Made by a program: the position numbers and the translations under genes
Shown here: piece after piece, positions 1 through 9,620 of the stretch
Layout of the letters: each line of letters opens with the position of its first letter
Numbering within the stretch: position 1 is the stretch's first letter
The notes under the pieces: model-generated
What the model saw: the letters and a program-made list of their open reading frames with translations, nothing else
The model's database searches: none
What the model was told of the DNA's origin: nothing
NCBI GenBank assembly: GCA_025463055.1
Contig: JAOAPV010000054.1
Span: 1-59,486, forward strand
Source of the DNA: Candidatus Acidiferrum typicum
GTDB taxonomy: Bacteria > Acidobacteriota > Terriglobia > Acidiferrales > UBA7541
DNA: 59,486 bases
Direction: 5' to 3'

Positions 1-1
1 A

Positions 2-571
2 GCCGCGGAAACTACCTCCGCCGCTTTTATCGATGAAATTCAGCGTCAGGCTCGGCATGAACTGAGCGGCTTTGAAGTCGAAGCGCAAAAAAGCGTGAGC
101 GAATCCCGCGCCCGTCTGGAAGCGGCACACGCGGATTTAACCCAGCAAGTTACCGCCGAGCAGGAAAGTTTTCTCCGCCGATTTCAAAACGCCATGAGCG
201 GCGCCATGGAAGCGGGTGTCGCCGAAGCAAACGAGAAAGTGCAGGTTGGCTTCGGTCCCCTGCTCGCCGCGTGGAAGTCGATGACCGAGGCTCAGCAGGC
301 GGAGATGCGCGGCCTTTATGCGCGCGTCGGCGAGCAAGCCGCCGAACATTTTCGCGGCCGCCTCGAAAACGTCTCGAACCAGTGGATGCTCGCCACGGTC
401 GCATCGCTTGACCATCAATCGCGCGAAGTAGTCTCCGGTATCGCCGCCACTGCCGAGGAAAAACTCCGCGACACCTGCACCAGAGTCTTCTCCGACATCG
501 GCGAGTCCCTACGCGAACGCCTGACGCAAATCGCTTCCAACTTTAGCGTCCCACCCCCAGTCACGCGCTGA
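2..571 (+). CDS. C-terminal part of a coiled-coil protein (partial)
   Basis: The frame is open from the first complete codon of the window to the stop at 571, so this is the 3' end of a longer gene, about 189 residues visible. A GTG at 95 could be mistaken for a start, but the frame upstream of it encodes the same style of Ala/Glu/Gln-rich sequence. The protein is rich in A, E, Q and R with heptad-like hydrophobic spacing and no obvious membrane segment, which suggests a long helical coiled coil, perhaps structural or cytoskeletal. I do not recognise the family. The C-terminal tail (about 20 residues) becomes Ser/Pro-rich. A new transcription unit begins about 60 bases downstream. Confidence 0.6.
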   Translation, partial: AAETTSAAFIDEIQRQARHELSGFEVEAQKSVSESRARLEAAHADLTQQVTAEQESFLRRFQNAMSGAMEAGVAEANEKVQVGFGPLLAAWKSMTEAQQAEMRGLYARVGEQAAEHFRGRLENVSNQWMLATVASLDHQSREVVSGIAATAEEKLRDTCTRVFSDIGESLRERLTQIASNFSVPPPVTR

Positions 572-612
572 CACTGCCGGCGGCGCAATTCGCCTCTTCT
601 CCATCACCCCGC

Positions 613-618
613 TATAAT
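613..618 (+). promoter_or_regulatory. Putative -10 box upstream of the 631 gene
   Basis: A perfect TATAAT lies 12 bases before the ATG at 631. No convincing -35 hexamer is visible at 17 bases upstream. If used, transcription would start around 625 and the mRNA would be nearly leaderless, which fits the lack of a Shine-Dalgarno sequence before this ATG. This is motif-based only. Confidence 0.35.
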
Positions 619-630
619 TGAATAAGCAAA

Positions 631-1311
631 ATGGCCAACCGCGCCCATCTCCGCATCTGGACACGCGACTTCTCGGAAGCAACCATGATTCCGGAGTTCG
701 CCCGCTTCCTAACTACCGCGCCTCTTTCCGCATCACAAACTGCCTTCACGGAATTGCATGTGCAACCGGTTGATTCCACGGAAACGGCCGTCGCCCAGTG
801 GGATCTTCGTGACCAAGGCTACGGTCCTCCGGAAGTTGCCGCCCTAGCCGCGCAGCATCTCAACGCGGACACCGCTTACATAGTCGGCGCGAATTGGGAT
901 ATCTGGCTCTTCGACATGGAAACGCTGAAATGGCGCAAAGAGCCGCAGCCGCTGACGCTCACCTGCCACGGCCCACTCTACGACGACGGTATCGGCACCA
1001 CTTCCGGCCACCTCGCCGCCGACCTGGGCTTCGAGCATTTCTTCACCGGCCATGGTGGCCTTCTTGCCCCCGCTGCAGCCTCCAATCCATTCGGCTCCTC
1101 TGACCATCCCCTCGAGCACACCTTCCGCCAATGGATGTCTGCCAGCGGCAATCTCAAGGAATATCACGCAAAGACCCGCGAGAACATCCAACAGTTGTTT
1201 AACTGGGTGGAGGCCATCGAGGCTACGCTTCCGGTCGAGCGAAGCGAATTATCCTCCGAAGGGGAAGAAAATTTCGAGGCGCGGCTGGACGCCATCCTCG
1301 CACGGCGGTAA
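631..1311 (+). CDS. Hypothetical protein, 226 aa
   Basis: A soluble protein of 226 residues without signal peptide or membrane segment. The first about 85 residues are compact and contain an Ala-rich helix; the middle carries several Gly/His/Phe-rich stretches; the last about 50 residues are charged and helical. I do not recognise a domain. The ATG follows a TATAAT-like box with no clear ribosome binding site. It is followed by about 260 bases before the lipoprotein gene and is probably its own unit. The coding frame is well supported by length and by GC-rich third positions, but the function is unknown. Confidence 0.6.
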   Translation: MANRAHLRIWTRDFSEATMIPEFARFLTTAPLSASQTAFTELHVQPVDSTETAVAQWDLRDQGYGPPEVAALAAQHLNADTAYIVGANWDIWLFDMETLKWRKEPQPLTLTCHGPLYDDGIGTTSGHLAADLGFEHFFTGHGGLLAPAAASNPFGSSDHPLEHTFRQWMSASGNLKEYHAKTRENIQQLFNWVEAIEATLPVERSELSSEGEENFEARLDAILARR

Positions 1312-1570
1312 TCTGGGGTTTCGGCGGACGCCGAAACGTCACCTCATCACAAAAGCAACTTGAGCCGAGGAATTCTTCCGCGGAGGGCAGGCAACGGCTA
1401 AAATTGTGGGATTACGCCTTCACAGTACCGGCCAGCTTACAAAAAGGAGTACTGAGCCTTCTACAATGGAAAATCTCACGGACAGCCACTGTTTTCTCGC
1501 GCCTGCTAACGAGCCCGTAGTCATGCCGTCCTTACCATCAGGGACGGGGAGTGAAATCAGAACGAGTCGA

Positions 1571-2173
1571 GTGGCCCTTCGCCGCAATAGGTCCAGGAAC
1601 GTGGCGCTCGGTTTTCTGGCTGCGTGCTTTCTAGCCGGTTGCGGAGATACGACTCCAGAAAAGCCCGCAGCCCAGGAAAAGCCGGCCCTGGCCGTGCCTG
1701 ACGATGTTCAGTCCGCGGCGGACTCGCTGCTCGGCAAAGAAACCACCGTGGTTCTTTTCGGGGATTTAGCGAAAAACGGCAAGCAAGAACTTCTCGCCGC
1801 TAACGTCGTCCCGAAATCGACGAAAAATAATCTGCCGGGCACCATCGTCACACGCGCCGTACTAGCGGAAAACGATAAAGGCCAATGGACGGAAATCTTG
1901 CGGTGTGACGAACATCTGAAGAATAGCAAAGGTTTCCTGCCGGGCACTCCGATTGGCGGCGTGACCGGCTGGCGCTTGGCCTACGAGCAAGATCCCGAAA
2001 AAGGTTTGGCGTTGTACTTCACTCCCCTGAAGGGCGCCGTGGACACGCACACGCTCCCCATCGGCGTCCGCTTTAATCCAGACACAAAGCGCTACCAATC
2101 GCTCGACCGCTCCTACGAGCATTTCCTGAACGAGGCCGCTTCCCTGAGCACCGCGCATTCCAATTTGCGATGA
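1571..2173 (+). CDS. Secreted lipoprotein, unknown function
   Basis: About 200 residues. The GTG at 1571 is preferred because it gives a classical lipoprotein signal: an Arg-rich n-region, a short hydrophobic stretch and the lipobox LAGC near residue 20-23. The open frame extends back to 1406, but that stretch codes for non-signal-like residues. A GGGGAG lies about 12 bases before the GTG. The mature part is a mixed alpha/beta domain of unknown family. Its stop overlaps the ATG of the first ABC exporter subunit by four bases (ATGA), so the two are translationally coupled. The lipoprotein may be an accessory factor of the exporter, but that is inferred only from position. Confidence 0.65.
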   Translation: MALRRNRSRNVALGFLAACFLAGCGDTTPEKPAAQEKPALAVPDDVQSAADSLLGKETTVVLFGDLAKNGKQELLAANVVPKSTKNNLPGTIVTRAVLAENDKGQWTEILRCDEHLKNSKGFLPGTPIGGVTGWRLAYEQDPEKGLALYFTPLKGAVDTHTLPIGVRFNPDTKRYQSLDRSYEHFLNEAASLSTAHSNLR

Positions 2174-4155
2174 GCAATGGCAGCAAACCCGGAGACGCCG
2201 CCGCCGCGAAAAAATCGCAGCAACCGCCGAAGCATGCGCCGGAGCGAACACCGGAGCACACACCGAAGCACAGTTCCGCCGTTAAAAATCTGCTCGGCTT
2301 AGTGCCGTATCTCGCTCGCTATCGCCCTGCGATTGCCCTCGGCCTGATCGCTCTCGCGCTGACCAGCATCGTTGGCAACATCATTCCCCTCGCGACCGGC
2401 GTCATGACCGATATCCTCGCCGGTAGCCCGCGCCCATTTGAAAGCAATACGCACGCGAAGGCGCTTACCGGCGACTGGCTCAGCAACATTCCGTTCTACG
2501 CTCCGCATAGCCGCCACGCTCTTGGCATCTACTGCCTCATCCTGGTTGTCTGCGTCCTGCTCAAAGGTCTGATGTCCTTCACCACCCGGTGGGTGCTCAT
2601 CGGCGTTTCGCGCGACATTGAATTCGATATTCGCAGCGGTCTCCTTGACCGCCTGCTCCTATTGGAGCCCGAATTCTACGTGCGCAATCGCACCGGCGAA
2701 CTGATGTCTCGCGCAACCAATGACCTCAACAACGTCCGGATGGTCCTTGGTCCCGGCATCATGTATACCGGCCAAACGCTCGTGACCATGATTCTCGCGG
2801 TCATTATCATGGCCCGCCTTTCGCCGTCGCTCACGCTTTGGGTACTGCTGCCCGTCCCGATCGTAGCCGTCGCCGTTCGCCACTTCGGCAAGGTTATTCA
2901 CGATCTCTACGAAACGATTCAAGCTGCGCTAGCCACGCTGTCCGCCAAAGTTCAGGAAAATCTTTCTGGTGTCCGCGTCATCCGCGCCTACGCCCAGGAA
3001 GAAGCCGAAATCCGCGGCTTCGACGAGCCCAACCGGGAATACGTAGCTCGCAATATCAAGCTTATTCGCACTTGGAGCATGTTCATGCCCTCGCTCCAAG
3101 CACTCATCGGCGTTTCTTTTCTAATCGTTCTCTGGCAAGGCGGACATCAACTTCTTCGCGGCCAAATTTCGCTCGGCGCCCTGATCGCTTTCTATAGCTA
3201 TTTGGGCCTGCTCGTCTGGCCCATGATCGCTCTCGGTTGGGTCACCAACATTTTCCAGCGCGGCGCCGCCTCCATGGGCCGCCTCAATTACATCCTCCGC
3301 GCCCAGCCGTATATCGACGACCGCAACGCCGCCGTCGCCGCCAACGCGCCGCTCGCCGGCGAAATCGAATTTCGCAATCTCAACTTCACCTTCCCCACCA
3401 ATATTTCCGGCAACGGTGCCACTGCAGCAGCCGGCTCCAATGGTGGCCACACCGCGCATCCTGTTCTCCGCGACATCAATCTGAAAATTCCCGCCGGCTC
3501 CACGCTCGCCATCGTTGGCCCCACCGGCAGCGGTAAGACCACTCTCGCCGCCCTAGTCGCGCGCCTCTGGGAAGCTCCTGAAGGCGAAGTCCTCATCGAT
3601 GGGCGTCCCATTCGCGAATGGCCGCTCGATACGCTACGCCGCTCCATCGGATACGTCCCGCAAGACACCTATCTCTTCAGCGAAACGGTCGGCGGCAACA
3701 TCGCCTTCGGTCTCCCCAACTACGATCTCAATCAAGTTCGCCAGGCCGCCGAAATAGCCAGCCTCGATTCCGACGTCGAAGGCTTCACCAACAAATACGA
3801 CACTGTCGTCGGCGAGCGCGGCATCACGCTCTCCGGCGGACAGAAGCAGCGCACCGCCATCGCCCGCGCCGTCATCCGCGACCCGCGTATCCTCATCCTC
3901 GACGATTCTCTCTCCAGCGTCGATACACAAACTGAGGAGCGCATCCTGACCCGCTTGCGCGGCATGATGCACGGCCGCACTACAATTTTGATTTCGCACC
4001 GCACCTCCACCGTCCAGGACGCCGACCAAATCGTTGTCCTGCGCGAGGGCCGCATCATCGAGCGCGGCACGCACGAAGAACTCCTCGCTCGCGGCGGCTA
4101 TTACGCGGATCTGTATCAGAAGCAGTTGCTGGAAGAAGAGCTGGAACGCGCATGA
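2170..4155 (+). CDS. Half-ABC exporter subunit with degenerate catalytic site (BmrC/YheI-like)
   Basis: A 661-residue half transporter: a Pro/His-rich cytoplasmic N-terminus (about 35 residues), a six-helix transmembrane domain (about 40-350) and a nucleotide-binding domain. Walker A GPTGSGKTT starts near residue 450, the signature LSGGQ near 554, Walker B ILILDD ends at D579, and the H-loop His is near 610. The residue after the Walker B Asp is Asp, not the catalytic Glu, as in BmrC/YheI of heterodimeric exporters. The next gene overlaps by four bases and has the complementary features (catalytic Glu, altered signature), so the two should form one asymmetric dimer. The substrate is unknown; lpxB downstream makes a lipid or envelope precursor conceivable. 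Confidence 0.92.
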   Translation: MSNGSKPGDAAAAKKSQQPPKHAPERTPEHTPKHSSAVKNLLGLVPYLARYRPAIALGLIALALTSIVGNIIPLATGVMTDILAGSPRPFESNTHAKALTGDWLSNIPFYAPHSRHALGIYCLILVVCVLLKGLMSFTTRWVLIGVSRDIEFDIRSGLLDRLLLLEPEFYVRNRTGELMSRATNDLNNVRMVLGPGIMYTGQTLVTMILAVIIMARLSPSLTLWVLLPVPIVAVAVRHFGKVIHDLYETIQAALATLSAKVQENLSGVRVIRAYAQEEAEIRGFDEPNREYVARNIKLIRTWSMFMPSLQALIGVSFLIVLWQGGHQLLRGQISLGALIAFYSYLGLLVWPMIALGWVTNIFQRGAASMGRLNYILRAQPYIDDRNAAVAANAPLAGEIEFRNLNFTFPTNISGNGATAAAGSNGGHTAHPVLRDINLKIPAGSTLAIVGPTGSGKTTLAALVARLWEAPEGEVLIDGRPIREWPLDTLRRSIGYVPQDTYLFSETVGGNIAFGLPNYDLNQVRQAAEIASLDSDVEGFTNKYDTVVGERGITLSGGQKQRTAIARAVIRDPRILILDDSLSSVDTQTEERILTRLRGMMHGRTTILISHRTSTVQDADQIVVLREGRIIERGTHEELLARGGYYADLYQKQLLEEELERA

Positions 4156-6038
4156 GCAACGTGCACGAAGAAGAAGCACTCGGCAAAGCTTACGACGCGC
4201 GCCTGATGCGCCGCCTGATGCAGTACATGCGGCCATATAAATGGCGGGTCATCCTTGCGCTGTCCTTAGTGGCTATCGTCACTCCGCTGGAGTTGAGCCC
4301 ACCGCTCATTTTTGGCTGGACGATTGACCATTATTTTTCCCCCGCCCTCAAAGGTACCTTGCCGGAGAGCAGCGCATGGCGCGGTGTCATGTTCGTCAGC
4401 ATCGGCTATTTGCTGGTTTTGATTTTCGACTTTCTCGCCCAATACATTCAGATCCGCATCATGCAACGCGTCGGCCAACAAACCATGTACGACATGCGTG
4501 CTGGAATTTTTGCGCACCTGCAGCGCTTGCCGATGGGTTATTACGACCGCAATCCCGTCGGCCGTTTACTCACGCGTGTCACGACGGACGTCGACGCCCT
4601 AAACGATCTTTTCGCGGCCGGCGTCGTTACCATGATCAACGATTTCTTCCTTCTCGCGGTCATGGCCGCCGTGCTTTTCAAGATTGATTGGCGGCTCGCC
4701 CTGGACACTCTCGCGGTGCTCCCCTGCATTCTGGTCGTCACCTTCGTCTTCCGTCATTACGTGCGCGATGCCAATCGCAACATCCGCACCGCCATCGCAC
4801 GAATCAACTCGTTCCTCCAGGAATACATCTCCGGCATGAGCATCGTGCAGCTCTTCAATCGCGAAAAACAAGCTCGCGCCGAATTTGCCAAGCGCAATCA
4901 AGAGAACATGGTCGCCTGGCGGTCCGCCATTCTCTCGTATGCGCTTTTCTACCCGGCCGTCGAAATCTTGAGCGTCGCTGCCATCGCCCTCATCTACTGG
5001 TCCGGCGGCAATCGCGTCCTCAGCGGCGCCCTCAGTTTGGGCGTTCTGACGGAGTTCACGATGTTCGCCACGCGCTTCTTCCGCCCCATTCAGGACCTCA
5101 GTGAGAAATTCAACATCCTGCAGTCCGCCATGGCTGCCTCCGAGCGCATTTTCAAGCTCCTTGATGAGCCCGCCACCGTTTGCTCGCCGCCCGACGCCAT
5201 TCGTCTCGAAAATCCCCGTGGCGAAATCGAATTTCGCAATGTCTGGTTCAGCTATCGCCCCATTCCCAATCCCGGCGAAGACGATTGGGTTCTCCGCGAC
5301 GTGTCTTTCCGCATCGAGCCCGGCCAAACCCTCGCCATCGTCGGCCACACCGGCGCAGGCAAGACCACGCTCATCTCCCTCCTCCTCCGCTTCTATGACA
5401 TTCAGCGCGGCCAAATCCTCCTCGACGGCATCGACATCCGCAGAATCAATCTCCAAGACTTGCGCCGCCAGTTCGGCATCGTTCTTCAGGACCCCTTCCT
5501 CTTCACGGGCACGATCGAATCCAACGTCCGCCTTGGCACTCCCGGCATCGACCGCTCCACGGTGGAGCAATCCATCTGTGAAATCGGTCTCGCCGATTTC
5601 ATCGAGTCCCTCCCCGAAGGCGTCGGCGCCAGCGTCAACGAACGCGGCTCCACTCTCTCCGTCGGCCAGCGACAGCTCATCAATTTCGCTCGCGCCCTAG
5701 CGCACAATCCGCGCTTCCTCATTCTCGACGAAGCCACATCCAGCGTCGACACTAAAACCGAGTTGCAAATCCGCGATGCCCTAGACCGCCTGCTCAGCGG
5801 CCGCACCGCACTCGTCATCGCGCATCGTCTCAGCACCATTCAGCACGCCGACCGCATCCTCGTCTTCCACAAAGGACGCCTCCGCGAACAAGGCGCGCAT
5901 CAGGAGCTTCTCGCCCAGCGCGGCATTTACTACCGGCTCTACCAGCTCCAGTACAAAGAACAAGAGCTGCACGTCCCCGGCGATTCCGATGCCGCAAGAC
6001 AACCGGGCTCGCCCCTGCCCATCCCCGCCAGCGACTGA
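4152..6038 (+). CDS. Half-ABC exporter subunit with catalytic Glu (BmrD/YheH-like)
   Basis: A 628-residue half transporter with a six-helix membrane domain (about 25-320) followed by an ATPase domain. Walker A GHTGAGKTT starts at about residue 398, the signature is LSVGQ at about 502 (Gly to Val compared with LSGGQ), and Walker B ends in D526-E527 with the catalytic Glu present. Paired with the upstream subunit this gives one canonical site (this Walker A/B plus the partner LSGGQ) and one degenerate site, the known architecture of heterodimeric type IV exporters. The start overlaps the upstream stop (ATGA). The C-terminus has a Pro-rich tail. lpxB begins 15 bases later, probably in the same operon. 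Confidence 0.92.
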   Translation: MSNVHEEEALGKAYDARLMRRLMQYMRPYKWRVILALSLVAIVTPLELSPPLIFGWTIDHYFSPALKGTLPESSAWRGVMFVSIGYLLVLIFDFLAQYIQIRIMQRVGQQTMYDMRAGIFAHLQRLPMGYYDRNPVGRLLTRVTTDVDALNDLFAAGVVTMINDFFLLAVMAAVLFKIDWRLALDTLAVLPCILVVTFVFRHYVRDANRNIRTAIARINSFLQEYISGMSIVQLFNREKQARAEFAKRNQENMVAWRSAILSYALFYPAVEILSVAAIALIYWSGGNRVLSGALSLGVLTEFTMFATRFFRPIQDLSEKFNILQSAMAASERIFKLLDEPATVCSPPDAIRLENPRGEIEFRNVWFSYRPIPNPGEDDWVLRDVSFRIEPGQTLAIVGHTGAGKTTLISLLLRFYDIQRGQILLDGIDIRRINLQDLRRQFGIVLQDPFLFTGTIESNVRLGTPGIDRSTVEQSICEIGLADFIESLPEGVGASVNERGSTLSVGQRQLINFARALAHNPRFLILDEATSSVDTKTELQIRDALDRLLSGRTALVIAHRLSTIQHADRILVFHKGRLREQGAHQELLAQRGIYYRLYQLQYKEQELHVPGDSDAARQPGSPLPIPASD

Positions 6039-6053
6039 GCGCTTCCCCGCCGC

Positions 6054-7223
6054 ATGCCTGCCATCTCTCTTCTACTCTCCGCCGGGGAAGCCAGCGGCGA
6101 CATGTACGCCGCGCGCCTCGCCACCGCGCTAAAACAACGCGCCGACGTCAAAATTTTCGGCATGGGCGGCCCGCGAATGCGCGCCGCTGGAGTCGAAATC
6201 GTCACCGACTATTCCGAAGTCTCGGTCGTCGGCATAACCGAAATCCTCAGTCATCTGCCTTCGCTAATCCGCGCCATGCGCCGCCTCGTCCATGAAGCCG
6301 AGCACCGCAAGCCCGCCTTCGCCATCCTCACGGACTTCCCCGGCTTCCACCTCCGCCTAGCGCGAAAACTCAAACGCCGCGACATCAAAAATATCTACTA
6401 CATCTGCCCGCAGTTTTGGGCTTGGCGCCCCTGGCGCGTGCGTATAGTGCGCCGCCGCTTCGCGCAAACCCTTTGCATTTTTCCCTTTGAAGAAAAATTC
6501 TATGGTGATGCCGGGGTCCCCGTGAAATTCATCGGCCATCCCCTGGTAGGAGCTGTGCACGCCTCACTTGATCGCGTGGCTTTCTGCCGCGAGCAAAATC
6601 TCGATCCACAAAAGCCCATCGTCACAATTTTGCCCGGCAGTCGCGCCGCGGAACTTCGCCAGCATCTCCCAGTAATCCGCGAAGCCTGCGTTCGCATCCA
6701 TCGCGAATCGCAAGCGCAGTTCGTTCTCGCCGCCGCCCCTGGAGCCGACCTCGCCTCCCTACGCGAGGGCTGGCCAGCTGAGCTGCCCGTAAAGATAGTT
6801 GTCGGGCAGACCTACAGCGCTCTCGCCTCCGCGGACGCCGCCATCGTCTCCAGCGGCACCGCCACCATCGAGGCCGCCATTCTCGATGTCCCCATGGTCG
6901 TCATCTATCGCGTAACGCCGTTAACCGCCGCCCTCGCCAAGCCTTTAGTGCGCACGCCTTTCTTCAGCATGGTTAACCTAATCGCCGGAAAACGTGCTGT
7001 GCCTGAGCTAATCCAAAACAAATTCACTCCCGAAGGCACATCTGCCGAGGTCCTCCGTCTACTAAACGACCAAAGCGCCCGCGAAGCCATCCGCCGCGAC
7101 CTCGCCGAAGTCCGGCACCGTCTCGGTCCCCCGGGCGCGGTCGACCGCGCGGCCGATGCCATCCTCCAGCTCCTCGGCGCGGAGCATGGCAAAGTCACCA
7201 CCCCGCATGGCAACGCCAAGTGA
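6054..7223 (+). CDS. lpxB: Lipid-A-disaccharide synthase LpxB
   Basis: 389 residues, the usual length of LpxB (GT19). It joins UDP-2,3-diacylglucosamine to lipid X to form the lipid A disaccharide at the inner membrane. The N-terminal signature SAGEASGDMYAARL and the internal DFPGFHLRLA, PQFWAWRPWR and LPGSRAAELR motifs are all present, as is the C-terminal SSGTATIEAA nucleotide-binding motif. The ATG lies 15 bases after the ABC exporter stop with no strong ribosome binding site, consistent with operon expression. No other lpx gene is nearby. Its presence indicates an outer membrane with lipid A. Confidence 0.95.
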   Translation: MPAISLLLSAGEASGDMYAARLATALKQRADVKIFGMGGPRMRAAGVEIVTDYSEVSVVGITEILSHLPSLIRAMRRLVHEAEHRKPAFAILTDFPGFHLRLARKLKRRDIKNIYYICPQFWAWRPWRVRIVRRRFAQTLCIFPFEEKFYGDAGVPVKFIGHPLVGAVHASLDRVAFCREQNLDPQKPIVTILPGSRAAELRQHLPVIREACVRIHRESQAQFVLAAAPGADLASLREGWPAELPVKIVVGQTYSALASADAAIVSSGTATIEAAILDVPMVVIYRVTPLTAALAKPLVRTPFFSMVNLIAGKRAVPELIQNKFTPEGTSAEVLRLLNDQSAREAIRRDLAEVRHRLGPPGAVDRAADAILQLLGAEHGKVTTPHGNAK

Positions 7224-7460
7224 GGTCTCTGCTATCCTATATATGTAGATGGAGGGGCTTTTTTGGACTGCGGCGATCTTGTTTACCCCGAGCCTCGAAG
7301 GGCGCCGCTTTCTCGGTTTTCACATCAAACTTATTCGAGCGGAAACCGAGCCTAAAAGGCGCTTGCCCTATTTCGCGACAAAACAAGGTTTAACTACAAG
7401 TTGGTGCGAACGAGAAGGCCTCGAGCTCTCGTCGCCAACCAGCAAAACGAAAGGGGTCCG

Positions 7461-9611
7461 ATGACCCGCCGCAACAAACGAAACGCCCTGGTCCTGATGG
7501 CGATTCTCCTTCTGGCCTGCGCCCCCCTGCGCGCCCAAGCTCCTCCGCCGCCGGCCTTTCTCGCAGACCATTACGATGTCTCGGCCACGCTCGATACGAT
7601 CACGCAATCCCTCTCCGCGGTCGCCAAGGTCGATTTCAAGGCCCGTGACGTCTCCAGCGCCGTCCGCGTCGAGTTGCACCCCAATCTCAACGTGACCGAT
7701 GTGAAATCCGCCGAGGGCAAGACGCTAGGCTTTGAGCGCGACACACAAAATCCGTTGAATCTAATCGTGAATCTCCCCTCCCCGGTGGCTACCGGCACAA
7801 AGGTCACCTTGACCTTCACCTACGCCGGCCCTCTCGCCAACGAAGAAAATAGTCCCGTTCCCGGCGTGCGTGCTGCCGCCATCAACCGCGACGGCGCATT
7901 CCTCCTTCTCCCCGCTCGCTGGTTCCCGCTCACCAACTATCCCTCCAACCGCTACACGGCCACCTTCCGTCTTAACGTTCCAGATTCCTTCGCCGTAGCC
8001 GGCACCGGCAAGGCCAGCGCTCCTACGCCGACGCCCGGCAAAAATACAGTCGAAGGCAATCGCCTCGTCTACACTTTCCAGTGCGATACGCCCGCCCCTC
8101 ATGGCACCTTCGTAGCCGGCAATTTGCAGCTAAATCCCAAACAGGCCGAAGGCATTGACGTCAACGTCTACGCTCCCCGCGAAGCCAGCGGCGATGCGCA
8201 GAAGTTTGCTGACGATGTAGCCCGTTCCACCACGATGTTCTCCGATATGTTCGGCCCATTGCCTCGCCCGAGCTTCACGGTAGCGCAGCTCCCCGATGGC
8301 ACCCTCCGCGACTTCGCCGGTCCCGGCCTTCTCCTTCTCAGCAAACGCATTTGGGATCCCCGATCCTCTGACCGAACGATCGCTCGTCTCGTAGCGTCAC
8401 AATGGTGGGGCAACGCCGTGCTCCCCGCCTCGCGCGGCGATGTCTGGATCAGCGACGGTCTGGCGCGCTACTCAGAAGCTCTGTACGCCGAGCAAAATGC
8501 CGGCAAAGAAGCAGGCCTGAAGGCGGTTGACGAATTCGCCGTGGGCGCCCTGATGTACGAAGAAGCCGCCCCAATCGCCCAAGCCGCACGCCTAGCTCCC
8601 TACTCTCCGGACTATCGCTCCGTGGTGATGAACAAAGGCGCCATGATTTTCCACATGGTTCGCGCGCAGATGGGCGACGTCGCCTTCAAATCCCTTTTGC
8701 ACGATTTCTACGTGAAATACGCCGAGGGCAGCGCCACCATCGAAAATTTCCAGGCCCTTGCCGAGCAGCACGCGCAAGCGAGCGCCAAAGCCGGCCAGCC
8801 CCCTGCGGACCTCCGCAGCTTCTTCGCACAGTGGCTCAATTCCACCGGCGTTCCAGACTTCACCATCGAATACGTCACTTACCGCACGCACCAGGGTTTT
8901 CGTGTCGTCGGCAAAATTAAGCAGCCCCTCGACACCTTCCACATGCCGGTCGACCTGCGCATCGATACCGAAGGCAATCCCGAAACCAAGACCATCGAGG
9001 TTGTCGGCACGGAATCCGAATTCACCGTCGAAACTTTCGGTCGTCCCAAACCCGGCGGCATCAAGATCGATCCCAACAACGTCGTGCTAAAGGGTAGCTC
9101 CACGCTGCGCGCTCGCGCCGCCATCGCCCGCGGTGAAGAACTTGCCGAGCAAGGCCGCTACTACGACGCCATCGGCCAATATCAGCGCGCGCTTGGTATT
9201 CAGCCCAACCGCCCTCTCGCCAACTTCCGCATGGGCGAGGCGTTCTTCTATCAAAAGAATTATCAAGCCGCCGCCAACGCCTTCCGCGACGCCCTGCAAA
9301 CCGTTCCCGAACCATCCGAGAAGTGGACCGAAGTCTGGAGCCACGTCTATCTCGGCAAAATTTTCGACCTGCTCGGCCAGCGCGCCCGCGCCGTCAACGA
9401 ATACAGCAAAGCCAAGCAAACCAATGACGACACCGGTGGCGCCCAACAAGTAGCCGAGCAGCTCCTGAAGAAGCCCTACGTCGAAGGCGCCATCTCGGCC
9501 GCCACGCCGGCCAACGGTGCCCCGCCAGGCGCCGCCGTCGTTCCACCGCAAGCTCCGCCAGCCAACGATCGCCCAGTCCTAAAGAAACGCACCGACACCA
9601 GCCCCAATTGA
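7461..9611 (+). CDS. Secreted M1-peptidase-like protein with TPR tail, zinc site lost
   Basis: 716 residues from the ATG at 7461, which has AAAGGGG upstream and gives a clean signal peptide cleaved near AQA. An open frame reaches back to 7401, but that segment is not signal-like. The N-terminal half resembles the beta-saddle of M1 aminopeptidases. The gluzincin region then aligns by its QWWGN and Gly-x-x-Tyr context, but HExxH is replaced by RLVAS (residues about 309-313) and the third ligand Glu by Asp (about 332). It should therefore not hydrolyse peptides by the M1 mechanism. A TPR-like helical region follows at about 560-670, then a Pro/Ala-rich tail. It is probably a periplasmic binding or scaffold protein. 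It stands alone downstream of lpxB after about 240 bases. Confidence 0.8.
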   Translation: MTRRNKRNALVLMAILLLACAPLRAQAPPPPAFLADHYDVSATLDTITQSLSAVAKVDFKARDVSSAVRVELHPNLNVTDVKSAEGKTLGFERDTQNPLNLIVNLPSPVATGTKVTLTFTYAGPLANEENSPVPGVRAAAINRDGAFLLLPARWFPLTNYPSNRYTATFRLNVPDSFAVAGTGKASAPTPTPGKNTVEGNRLVYTFQCDTPAPHGTFVAGNLQLNPKQAEGIDVNVYAPREASGDAQKFADDVARSTTMFSDMFGPLPRPSFTVAQLPDGTLRDFAGPGLLLLSKRIWDPRSSDRTIARLVASQWWGNAVLPASRGDVWISDGLARYSEALYAEQNAGKEAGLKAVDEFAVGALMYEEAAPIAQAARLAPYSPDYRSVVMNKGAMIFHMVRAQMGDVAFKSLLHDFYVKYAEGSATIENFQALAEQHAQASAKAGQPPADLRSFFAQWLNSTGVPDFTIEYVTYRTHQGFRVVGKIKQPLDTFHMPVDLRIDTEGNPETKTIEVVGTESEFTVETFGRPKPGGIKIDPNNVVLKGSSTLRARAAIARGEELAEQGRYYDAIGQYQRALGIQPNRPLANFRMGEAFFYQKNYQAAANAFRDALQTVPEPSEKWTEVWSHVYLGKIFDLLGQRARAVNEYSKAKQTNDDTGGAQQVAEQLLKKPYVEGAISAATPANGAPPGAAVVPPQAPPANDRPVLKKRTDTSPN

Positions 9612-9620
9612 GCGAGATCT

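Noticed and set aside
4599-5570. 323-codon open frame on the minus strand
   Set aside because: Antisense to the second ABC exporter gene and of low-complexity Glu/Gly composition.
7249-7464. 71-codon open frame between lpxB and the peptidase-like gene
   Set aside because: Overlaps the start of the next gene and has no credible composition.
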